Below, piece by piece: positions 16,855 to 23,891 of a DNA stretch of 34,371 bases; the first letter of the stretch is position 1; the number at the start of each line of letters is the position of its first letter. A program made the position numbers and the translations under genes. Source of the stretch: Candidatus Peribacteria bacterium (GTDB taxonomy: Bacteria > Patescibacteriota > Gracilibacteria > Peribacterales > Peribacteraceae). The notes under the pieces are model-generated. The model saw nothing but the letters and a program-made list of their open reading frames with translations, did not search any database and was not told the DNA's origin. The DNA lies in assembly GCA_943354555.1 (NCBI GenBank), contig CALRCM010000007.1, positions 1-34,371 of the forward strand, given 5' to 3'.

Positions 16855-18624
16855 TTACGCTGTTTCCTCGATAATTTTTATCCCCAACTCCGCAATCTGC
16901 TCTTCCGGCATCGGACTTGGTGACCCGAGCATCAAATCCTTTGCTTTCTGGTCTTTGGGATAGGCGATGACTTCGCGGATGTTGGGTTCATTGCAGAAAA
17001 GCATCACCATACGGTCTACTCCCCAGGCGATGCCGCCGTGCGGTGGTGCACCGTATTGGAAAGCACGGAGAAGATGTCCGAAGCGGCGCTCCGCATCTTC
17101 CGGCGTGATGCGCAGGATGCTGAAGATTTTGGATTGGAGATCCGCTTCATGGATGCGCACGGAGCCTCCGCCGATTTCCGATCCATTCAGTACGATGTCA
17201 TAGGCAACTGCACGTGCACGGAGAGGATCGGCATCCAGAAGCGCAAGATCTTCGTCTTTCGGTCGGGTAAACGGGTGATGTACCGCTGCAACTGCGCCCG
17301 TGGCGGTGTCTTTCTCGAACATCGGAAAATCCGTCACCCAGCAGTAGGCAAATACTGCGGGATCGGCGAGATTGCGCTTGGCTGCGATGGCAGTACGGAC
17401 AGCGCCAAGGCTGATACAGGCCGTGGAGAAATTGTCTGCGGTGAATAGAAGCATGTCTCCTTGTTTTGCTTTTACTGCCTGCACAATCAATTCCGTACAT
17501 TCCTTCCCGAGTTTATCGACAGGCACGCCTTCGTATCCCTTCTCACTCACTTTTATCCACGCCAATCCTTTGGCTCCATAAATCTTTGCGGTTTCCGTAA
17601 GATCATCAATCTCCTTGCGGCTCATGGTAGCTCCGTTGGAGACAACCATTACCTTTACAACACCACCAACCTCCACTGCTTTGGAAAACACACCAAACCC
17701 ACATCCTTTGCAGAGCTCTGAAACATCAGTGAACTCCAAACTGAAGCGGATATCAGGCTTGTCGGATCCGTACCGCTCCATTGCTTCCGTATAGGTGAGA
17801 CGGGGAAATGGAGAAGTTAGTATGCGTACATCAGGGCGGATTTGCTTTGTGAGTTCCTGCAGGCACTGCTCGGTCAACTCCATAATGTCATTGGGCTCCA
17901 TGAAGGACATCTCTATATCTACTTGGGTAAACTCCGGTTGGCGGTCACCACGCTGGTCTTCGTCTCTAAAGCAGCGGGCGATTTGCATGTAGCGGTCAAG
18001 ACCGGCAACCATCGTGAGCTGCTTGAGCTGCTGGGGCGACTGTGGAAGCACGTAGAACTGTCCGTGATAGAGACGGGACGGCACCAGATATTCGCGGGAT
18101 CCCTCTGGCGTTCCTTTGATAAGAATCGGTGTTTCAATTTCAAGGAATTCGCGGTCGTAAAAGAATTTCCGGATGGATTGCACCATGCGGTGCCGCGTGA
18201 TCATATTTTTGCGCATCCGGTCTCGGCGCAGATCGAGGTAACGGTATTCCAGTCGAAGCTCCTCACCCACCTCTTTATCCTGATCGATTTCAAATGGAGG
18301 GGTTTTTGCCTGATTGAGAACTTTCACAGTAGAGACACGAAGTTCGATGCCCCCTGTCGGATTATCATCGCGCTCGGCTCCCTCAAGACGTGCCGTGACA
18401 GTTCCTTTCACCTGCAAGACCCATTCCGGACGGATGTGCTCGGCTTCGGTAAATAGTGCCTTGTCCTTTGGATCGAAGACGATTTGCGTAAAGCCGTAGC
18501 GGTCGCGGAGGTCTACAAAGATCAACCCTCCATGGTCGCGACGGCGATGCACCCAGCCACAGAGAGTGGCCTCTGAACCAACATCAGATTTCTTCAGCTG
18601 GCCGCAGGTGTGGGTACGAAGCAT
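16855..18624 (-). CDS. aspS: Aspartyl-tRNA synthetase, bacterial type
   Basis: A 589-aa class II synthetase charging tRNA-Asp. It has an N-terminal OB anticodon-binding domain (GWVHRRRDHGGLIFVDLRDR), the class II catalytic core with motif 2 (RCFRDEDQRGDRQPEFTQ) and motif 3 (GGIAWGVDRMVML), and a GAD insertion domain in the middle, as in bacterial AspRS. Length is normal for the family. Residue 31 is His (RRDHGG). His at this place is characteristic of non-discriminating bacterial AspRS that also charge tRNA-Asn, whereas E. coli-type discriminating enzymes have Leu. This suggests an Asp-tRNA(Asn)/GatCAB route to Asn-tRNA. It follows nrdR by 38 bp, filled with heptamer repeats; no SD is seen. 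Confidence 0.97.
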   Translation of the reverse strand: MLRTHTCGQLKKSDVGSEATLCGWVHRRRDHGGLIFVDLRDRYGFTQIVFDPKDKALFTEAEHIRPEWVLQVKGTVTARLEGAERDDNPTGGIELRVSTVKVLNQAKTPPFEIDQDKEVGEELRLEYRYLDLRRDRMRKNMITRHRMVQSIRKFFYDREFLEIETPILIKGTPEGSREYLVPSRLYHGQFYVLPQSPQQLKQLTMVAGLDRYMQIARCFRDEDQRGDRQPEFTQVDIEMSFMEPNDIMELTEQCLQELTKQIRPDVRILTSPFPRLTYTEAMERYGSDKPDIRFSLEFTDVSELCKGCGFGVFSKAVEVGGVVKVMVVSNGATMSRKEIDDLTETAKIYGAKGLAWIKVSEKGYEGVPVDKLGKECTELIVQAVKAKQGDMLLFTADNFSTACISLGAVRTAIAAKRNLADPAVFAYCWVTDFPMFEKDTATGAVAAVHHPFTRPKDEDLALLDADPLRARAVAYDIVLNGSEIGGGSVRIHEADLQSKIFSILRITPEDAERRFGHLLRAFQYGAPPHGGIAWGVDRMVMLFCNEPNIREVIAYPKDQKAKDLMLGSPSPMPEEQIAELGIKIIEETA

Positions 18625-18632
18625 CGAAAAGA

Positions 18633-18667
18633 AGCTTACAGCTTTCAGCTCCCAGCTGTCAGCTATT
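18633..18667. repeat. Heptamer tandem array AGCTNNN x5
   Basis: Five consecutive heptamers read AGCTTAC, AGCTTTC, AGCTCCC, AGCTGTC, AGCTATT. The AGCT core is constant and the next three bases vary. The array fills the nrdR-aspS gap and its last unit includes the nrdR stop codon (TAG on the - strand). A second AGCTNNN array precedes dnaE at 23846. Confidence 0.8.
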
Positions 18668-19109
18668 TGAAGAGCTTCCCGAGCTCCTCCTTAAACTCCT
18701 CCACATCCTTGAATTCCCGGTGAACAGATGCAAACCGGATGTAGGCGACCTTGTCGAGCTTGTGCAGCGCCCGCATGACATCATTTCCTATAGTCGCGCT
18801 ACTGACTTCTCCTTTATTCGCTCCCCATTTCTCTTCAAGTTTATTCAGAAGGTCATTGATTTGTTCTTCTTTTATGGGTCGCTTGGTGCAGGCGATCCAG
18901 ATGCCCCGCTCGATTTTTCCTCTGCTATACGGCTCTCGCGTACCGTCGCGTTTGACGACGATCAGGTTACTCAGCTCCTGCCTCTCAAACGTCGTGAAGC
19001 GATGCGTGCACTTTGGGCATTCCCTGCGCCTGCGGATGGCGCGTCCCTCCTCGGCGATGCGGGAGTCGACAACGGCCGTATCCATTTCTTTGCATCTCGG
19101 ACAATGCAT
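18663..19109 (-). CDS. nrdR: Transcriptional repressor NrdR
   Basis: A 148-aa NrdR, the ATP/dATP-sensing repressor of ribonucleotide reductase genes. It has the N-terminal zinc ribbon (MHCPRC...CPKCTHRF), the basic segment RAIRRRRECPKC, the VVKRDGTREPYSR entry of the ATP-cone and the C-terminal REFKDVEEF typical of the family. Length is normal. No ribonucleotide reductase gene is in the window and no NrdR box was seen. It lies between a small ORF and aspS. The ATG has no SD. Confidence 0.96.
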   Translation of the reverse strand: MHCPRCKEMDTAVVDSRIAEEGRAIRRRRECPKCTHRFTTFERQELSNLIVVKRDGTREPYSRGKIERGIWIACTKRPIKEEQINDLLNKLEEKWGANKGEVSSATIGNDVMRALHKLDKVAYIRFASVHREFKDVEEFKEELGKLFK

Positions 19110-19174
19110 GTAGGCATTGAAAAGGGAAAAGGTGTTTCAGGGAAGGGGAAATATCATGAAATCAGTACGACGAA

Positions 19175-19200
19175 ACCAGCCCTCATGCATGAAGGCCGGT
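19175..19200 (-). terminator. Strong hairpin after the small ORF
   Basis: On the - strand the RNA would form a 13-bp stem (ACCGGCCUUCAUG with CAUGAGGGCUGGU, two G-U pairs), 22 nt after the small ORF stop, followed by UUCGUCG. The hairpin is strong but the U-tract is short. It is asymmetric for RNA: the G-U pairs become A-C mismatches on the other strand, which favours function in the - strand transcript. It could also be a regulatory hairpin in the nrdR leader. Confidence 0.45.
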
Positions 19201-19221
19201 CTCGATGATTCACAATAAGGA

Positions 19222-19380
19222 TTACTCAGTAATCTTCTCAACAATATTCTTGTCGTCCTCCTGCTTTGCAAGCTTTTCGTGCAATGCCTTGCGCAGTGCA
19301 TCGAGAGCGCCAGAGTTGTTCTCCGGCGTTGGCATTGCCTCCTGATCGGGCATCATTCCTCTCTCAAGGGGGTTACCCAT
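19222..19380 (-). CDS. Small 52-aa hypothetical protein (not in ORF track)
   Basis: Reading the - strand from CAT at 19380 gives MGNPLERGMMPDQEAMPTPE followed by NNSGALDALRKALHEKLAKQ and EDDKNIVEKITE, ending in TAA at 19222. It has an acidic, Pro/Met-rich N-terminal part and an amphipathic helical C-terminal part (ALDALRKALHEKLAKQ). It lies between tsaC and nrdR, in the same direction, 60 bp after tsaC, and is followed by a strong hairpin. It was excluded from the track by length. No family is recognised. Placement, codon texture and the downstream hairpin support it; conservation would need testing. Confidence 0.6.
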   Translation of the reverse strand: MGNPLERGMMPDQEAMPTPENNSGALDALRKALHEKLAKQEDDKNIVEKITE

Positions 19381-19440
19381 AGTGTGGTTGGGGAAAGAAG
19401 TACAAAGCGATCATACGGCGAATATTCGGGCATGCAAGCA

Positions 19441-20094
19441 TTAGGGCCGCCGCAGGATATCTGAAGTGCCTGTACAGTCGATTATCCGCGATGGCTTGCG
19501 GAAAGGAAGGGGTCCTGCATCCAGTATCAAATCAGGTTTTTCCCTCATATTTTCATATTGTTCTAGAATTTCTTCTGCACTATAAGGACTGGGCTTTCCG
19601 TGAACATTTGCGGAGGTGGTGCTGATGGGGGTGCCGAAGGCTTGTACGAGCTGCATTGCGAATGGATGCGAGGAGATGCGGAGGCCGATAGTTTCGGGTT
19701 TCGGGTTGCTGGTTACTGGTTGCAAATCCTCGATTGTTTGCCTGGCTGCAGGGGTGATGTGGATGGTATACGGTATATCTTTTCTAGCGTGGAGGATCAG
19801 CGTCAGTGGTCCGGGAAGAAATTCACTCGCAAGTGCTTCTGCACGGTCATTCCATTCCACAAATTTCTTCGCTTCATCAATAGAGGCAAGCAAAGCACTG
19901 ACCGGCTGGTCTACTGGTCTTTGTTTTACCGCAAATAATCGTTGTACTGCTTCGGGATTACGGAGGTCACATGCAAGTCCGTAGCAGGTTTCCGTTGCAT
20001 GGATAACAATCCCCCCTGACTGGAGAACCTGTAGAGCTTCCTGCAATGAAGCCGGTGATTCCGGAAGGATACGCAAGGCAGAAGCATCATCCAT
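19441..20094 (-). CDS. tsaC: Threonylcarbamoyl-AMP synthase (Sua5/YrdC/TsaC family)
   Basis: A 217-aa YrdC-domain enzyme that makes threonylcarbamoyl-AMP from Thr, bicarbonate and ATP for the t6A modification of ANN-reading tRNAs. Family marks are GGIVIHATETCYGLACD, FAVKQRPVDQPVSALL, FLPGPLTLIL, IGLRISSHPF and ISTTSANVHGKPS. It has the short TsaC form, without the C-terminal Sua5 domain. I start it at the ATG at 20094, whose first codons overlap the dnaE stop (ATGGATGA), implying translational coupling. Codons about 124-135 (PVTSNPKPET) are encoded by a GGTTNCN heptamer array, inserted just before IGLRI. Confidence 0.93.
   Translation of the reverse strand: MDDASALRILPESPASLQEALQVLQSGGIVIHATETCYGLACDLRNPEAVQRLFAVKQRPVDQPVSALLASIDEAKKFVEWNDRAEALASEFLPGPLTLILHARKDIPYTIHITPAARQTIEDLQPVTSNPKPETIGLRISSHPFAMQLVQAFGTPISTTSANVHGKPSPYSAEEILEQYENMREKPDLILDAGPLPFRKPSRIIDCTGTSDILRRP
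19689..19723. repeat. Intragenic heptamer array in tsaC
   Basis: On the + strand: TAGTTTC, GGGTTTC, GGGTTGC, TGGTTAC, TGGTTGC, or GGTTNCN units in another register. It encodes a Pro/Thr/Asn-rich linker in TsaC. Two similar arrays lie in dnaE. Confidence 0.75.
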
Positions 20095-23000
20095 TATCGC
20101 TGTGTGCGGCAATCACTTCCTCCACTTTCTTCTCCAGAATGGTGGATGTGGCGACGGTGATCGGTAGATCGATCTGCTGTTCTCCGATCATGAGCTGCAC
20201 GCGTTCACTTCCGGGAAACATTTCCAGAGTGTGCTTGAGATCGAGAAGGAGTTTCCTAGGTGCGCGCGCGGGGAGTGTGATCTGATAGGGGCGGATGGGG
20301 GAGGGGGATATCGGTTCGGGGTTCTTGGTTCGGGGTTCCTGGCTTTTATTCACAGGAACAACAGGGCTTATGGTTCCTTCAATATTCAATACGGTTATCG
20401 CTTCATTTGTAGGCATCCCTTCAAGGATCCATTTCCCGAGCGGGCCATAAAACTCTGCATCGGGTGCCGGTGCTTCAGTGACGTTGATCACTTCTCCTGC
20501 TACGACATTTCCTTCTTCGTCTACTGCATCAACGCCATCATCACTACCGACAACCGGTCTCGAAAGCCGTAGTCCGCTTTTTGCCTCCTCTTCATCGAAG
20601 AATCCTGCTGCACGCGCTTTATTGATCATGGTTGAAAGTGACGCTCGCTTTACTACATCTGCACGCATCTGGAGCATGCTATTGCGTACGTCCAGAATAC
20701 CCGCGACGACGAGCACGGTATCTGGTTGTTCCAGATGCTCTGCAGCATCGGCAAACGCGCGGGGGAAAAGTGTGACTTCCATTTTTCCCGTCGGGTCTTC
20801 TAAAAACAGGATGGCCATGGTCTCTCCCTTCTTCGTCGTAATGCGCTTCACTCCTTCGACGATGCCTGCGAGGGTGATCTTTTTTCCTGCATCTTCGAGT
20901 GTGAGGTTGGCAATAAGCTGGGCCTTTTTGCCGATATATTTCTTGAGACCCGCCAGCGGATGGCTGCTCACGTACATGCCGAGCGTTTCTTTCTCCCATT
21001 GAAGTTTCTGCAGGCCGGTTGCGGGAACGCTTTCTGGGAAACTGAGAGTTGCTTCGTCCATCTGGCCTGCTCCGAAGAGTCCTTCCTGTGCGGAGCTTAC
21101 GTCCCCCGCGGCTTTGCCGTACTCCGCTATAACATCGTAGTGCGCGACGAGCGCTCCCCGTTCTCCGAGCGAATCCAGTGCTCCGGACTTTGCGAGAGAT
21201 TCGAGCAATTTTTTATTCAGGACCTTTGCCGGAACACGTTTGGCAAAATCCTCGATGGATGCGAATTTCCTTTCCCCCCGCACCTCTATGATTTGCTGCA
21301 CGGAACTATCACCGATGCCTTTGATGGCTGTAAGACCGAAGCGGATGGAGCCAGCGGCGTTGCTGGTTCCTTGTTCCTTGTTCTTGGTTCCCGGGATGGC
21401 GGTGAAGTGGCGTAAAGATTCATTGATATCCGGCGGGAGAACGGCGATGCCCATGGCGCGGCATTCCTCGATCTCGATCATGACGCGGTCGGTGTCCTGT
21501 GCATCGCTACTCAGGAGCGCTGCCATGAACTCCGTCGGATAATTCGCTTTCAGATACGCCGTTTCGTAGGCGATTTTGGCGTAGCCCGCAGCATGGGATT
21601 TATTGAATCCGTATCCGGCGAACGGTGTGATGACGTCATCGAAGATGCGCTCGGCAAGCGGTCGCTTGTAGCCTTTTTTTTCCGCGCCTGCCAGAAACTT
21701 CTCGCGCTGTGATGCCAGTTCCTCTTTGATCTTCTTTCCGATCGCTCTGCGCAGGATATCCGCTTCTCCAAGAGAGAATCCGGCGAATGCCCGTGCGATT
21801 TCCAGAATCTGCTCCTGATACACGCCGATGCCATAGGTGACCTCGAGAATGGGGCGCAGATCCTCGTGCTGATAGCTCACATTTTCCTGGCCGTGCTTAC
21901 GTTTGATGTACTGCGGGATCCACTCCATAGGTCCTGGGCGGTAGAGTGAGACCATCGCGATGATGTCGTTGAATGCCGTCGGCTTGAGTTGTTTTAAGTA
22001 CCGTCGCATACCCGCAGATTCCAACTGGAAGACACCGGTCGTGTCTCCGCGCTGGAGCAATGCGAATGTTTTCGTATCGTCGACGGGGATGCTGCCGATA
22101 TCAATTTTCTTGCCGTGGAGCCTTTCAATGATTTCCAGAGTTGTCTGGATCACCGTGAGGTTCATCAACCCAAGAAAATCCATTTTGAGTAGTCCCAATG
22201 ACTCCAAGGGCTTCGCGGATGTTTGTGTGATGATCGTCTCTTCGTCCTTTGGTGCGCGCTGGAGTGCTGTGTAGCCTACTGCAGGTTCCGGCGTGATGAT
22301 CACACCGCAGGCATGGACAGAGACGTGGCGTGCCTTTCCTTCAAGTTTCTGCGCGATGTCGAAGATCTTGCGGTAGGTTTCATTCTCTTTGTAGGCCAAC
22401 TGGATTTCTTGTGTGGCCAGTGCCTCAAGGAGCGTTGTACCCGGCTTGTCCGGAATGAGTTTTGCGAGGGCGTTCATTTCCAAAAATGGCACACCGTATG
22501 CACGTCCGACATCTTTCACAGCGGCGCGGGCGGCCAATGTTCCGAAGGTGCATATCTGCACAACACGGTCTTTGCCGTATTTCTCCCGCACGTAGTTGAG
22601 CACCTCGTCGCGGCGCGTGTCGGCAAAGTCAATATCGACGTCCGGCATGGATATGCGTTCAGGATTGAGAAAGCGTTCGAAGAGAAGTCCGTGCTCCATG
22701 GGGTCCAGCCCGGTGATGCCGAGGCAATAGGAGACCATCGAGCCGGCAGCGCTTCCTCGCCCAGGACCGACGGTGATACTGCGGCGCTTTGCTTCATTCA
22801 CGAAGTCGGCAACGATAAGAAAGTATCCGGAAAATCCCACTTGGTTAATGATGCCAAGCTCGTAGTCGAGACGTTCACGGTATCCTGCAGCAGGATCCGG
22901 ATATTTTTTTGCAAAACCCTCCTGAGCCATCCTGCGCAGCTCATCATTTTCTGTTGTGCCCTGTGGTACCGGAAATCGCGGGATGTGATACTTCGAAAAA

Positions 23001-23845
23001 TCCAGATGCACCGCGCACCGATCGGCGATGATCCGCGTGTTTTTGAGGGCGTCGGGGATATGCCCGAAGGATTTTTCCATCTCTTCGAATGTGCGCATGG
23101 AATAGTCCGTATCGCGCATGGAAAAGCGGCTGGGGTCGGAGATATGTGCATTCTTCTGGATGCATAGCAGGACATCATGGGCCTCCGCATCCTCTGCTCT
23201 GCAGTAGTGGGCATTGCAGGTAGCTACAACCGGCACGCCAAGCTTCTCCCCCCAGTGGATGAGCTGCTGGTTGATCTCCACCTGCCCAGGGACATTGGGT
23301 AGATCCATGAGCTCGAAGTAGAGATTGTCTTTTCCGAAGTACCCCTGATATTCCTCCACAAGTTCGGCAATTCTCTTTCCGTCTTCTGCGAGTGCTGCCT
23401 GCGGGATGGCGCCGCTGATTGGCCCCGATAGCGCAATGAGACCCTTTCCAAAGCGGGAGAGGAGATCTTTGTCGACGCGTGGTTTGTAGTACATGCCTTC
23501 CAGCGCCGCCAGCGTGATGAGCTCCAGAAGATTGCGGTATCCCTCATCGGTTTCTGCGATAAGTACGATAGGGTATCGCTTCGTATCTGTTCCGCTTTCC
23601 TTGTCAAAGCGCGTGCGCATCGCGATATATGTTTCTACTCCGAGTACAGGGTGCATCTTTGCTGCGCCACATGCCTTGTACAATTCCACCAGTCCGTAGG
23701 AATGCCCCTTGTCGGCGATGCCAACAGCGCTCTGCCCCAATTCCTTTGCCCGCTCGACAATTTCTTCCGGTGAAGGAAGTGCCTCGAGGAGAGAGTAGGT
23801 GGAGTGGCAGTGGAGATGGACGAAGTCAGAGGATTTCACGCTCAA
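20087..23845 (-). CDS. dnaE: DNA polymerase III alpha subunit
   Basis: A 1252-aa DnaE, the replicative polymerase. Order: PHP domain (HLHCHSTYSLLEAL at residue 10), palm and fingers with the catalytic motif MPDVDIDFADTRRDEVL, VGPGRGSAAGSMVSYCLGIT, SVHACGVIITPEP and GYGFNKSHAAGYA, helix-hairpin-helix region, OB fold (TLAGIVEGVKRITTKKGETM, about 1000) and a C-terminal domain. Several PHP metal-ligand positions look changed, so PHP proofreading is probably lost. Two in-frame heptamer arrays encode linkers (about 818-827 and 1169-1178). The track start is a TTG next to an AGCTNNN array; a GTG lies two codons later. tsaC overlaps its end. If the origin is near 2.6 kb, dnaE faces the fork head-on. 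Confidence 0.97.
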   Translation of the reverse strand: MSVKSSDFVHLHCHSTYSLLEALPSPEEIVERAKELGQSAVGIADKGHSYGLVELYKACGAAKMHPVLGVETYIAMRTRFDKESGTDTKRYPIVLIAETDEGYRNLLELITLAALEGMYYKPRVDKDLLSRFGKGLIALSGPISGAIPQAALAEDGKRIAELVEEYQGYFGKDNLYFELMDLPNVPGQVEINQQLIHWGEKLGVPVVATCNAHYCRAEDAEAHDVLLCIQKNAHISDPSRFSMRDTDYSMRTFEEMEKSFGHIPDALKNTRIIADRCAVHLDFSKYHIPRFPVPQGTTENDELRRMAQEGFAKKYPDPAAGYRERLDYELGIINQVGFSGYFLIVADFVNEAKRRSITVGPGRGSAAGSMVSYCLGITGLDPMEHGLLFERFLNPERISMPDVDIDFADTRRDEVLNYVREKYGKDRVVQICTFGTLAARAAVKDVGRAYGVPFLEMNALAKLIPDKPGTTLLEALATQEIQLAYKENETYRKIFDIAQKLEGKARHVSVHACGVIITPEPAVGYTALQRAPKDEETIITQTSAKPLESLGLLKMDFLGLMNLTVIQTTLEIIERLHGKKIDIGSIPVDDTKTFALLQRGDTTGVFQLESAGMRRYLKQLKPTAFNDIIAMVSLYRPGPMEWIPQYIKRKHGQENVSYQHEDLRPILEVTYGIGVYQEQILEIARAFAGFSLGEADILRRAIGKKIKEELASQREKFLAGAEKKGYKRPLAERIFDDVITPFAGYGFNKSHAAGYAKIAYETAYLKANYPTEFMAALLSSDAQDTDRVMIEIEECRAMGIAVLPPDINESLRHFTAIPGTKNKEQGTSNAAGSIRFGLTAIKGIGDSSVQQIIEVRGERKFASIEDFAKRVPAKVLNKKLLESLAKSGALDSLGERGALVAHYDVIAEYGKAAGDVSSAQEGLFGAGQMDEATLSFPESVPATGLQKLQWEKETLGMYVSSHPLAGLKKYIGKKAQLIANLTLEDAGKKITLAGIVEGVKRITTKKGETMAILFLEDPTGKMEVTLFPRAFADAAEHLEQPDTVLVVAGILDVRNSMLQMRADVVKRASLSTMINKARAAGFFDEEEAKSGLRLSRPVVGSDDGVDAVDEEGNVVAGEVINVTEAPAPDAEFYGPLGKWILEGMPTNEAITVLNIEGTISPVVPVNKSQEPRTKNPEPISPSPIRPYQITLPARAPRKLLLDLKHTLEMFPGSERVQLMIGEQQIDLPITVATSTILEKKVEEVIAAHSDNG
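20313..20340. repeat. Intragenic GGTTCNN heptamer array in dnaE (3' part)
   Basis: Four perfect units on the + strand: GGTTCGG, GGTTCTT, GGTTCGG, GGTTCCT. In the - strand gene this encodes EPRTKNPEPI in the linker before the C-terminal domain. Confidence 0.85.
21365..21392. repeat. Intragenic GGTTCNN heptamer array in dnaE (middle)
   Basis: Four units on the + strand: GGTTCCT, TGTTCCT, TGTTCTT, GGTTCCC. It encodes the linker GTKNKEQGTSN between HFTAIP and IRFGLTAIKGIG, a junction where most DnaE proteins have only a short loop (recalled family knowledge). Confidence 0.8.
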
Positions 23846-23873
23846 AGCTTATAGCTTATAGCTTATAGCTTCC
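23846..23873. repeat. Heptamer tandem array AGCTNNN x4 upstream of dnaE
   Basis: AGCTTAT, AGCTTAT, AGCTTAT, AGCTTCC, directly next to the dnaE start codon and within the 46-bp gap after the exported gene cluster. Same core as the array at 18633. Confidence 0.85.
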
Positions 23874-23891
23874 AGAAGCCTTCAGTACTTA

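Noticed and set aside
22223-23167. 314-aa + strand ORF opposite dnaE
   Set aside because: It lies entirely inside the conserved dnaE frame and its translation is Cys/His-rich without any motif; a shadow.
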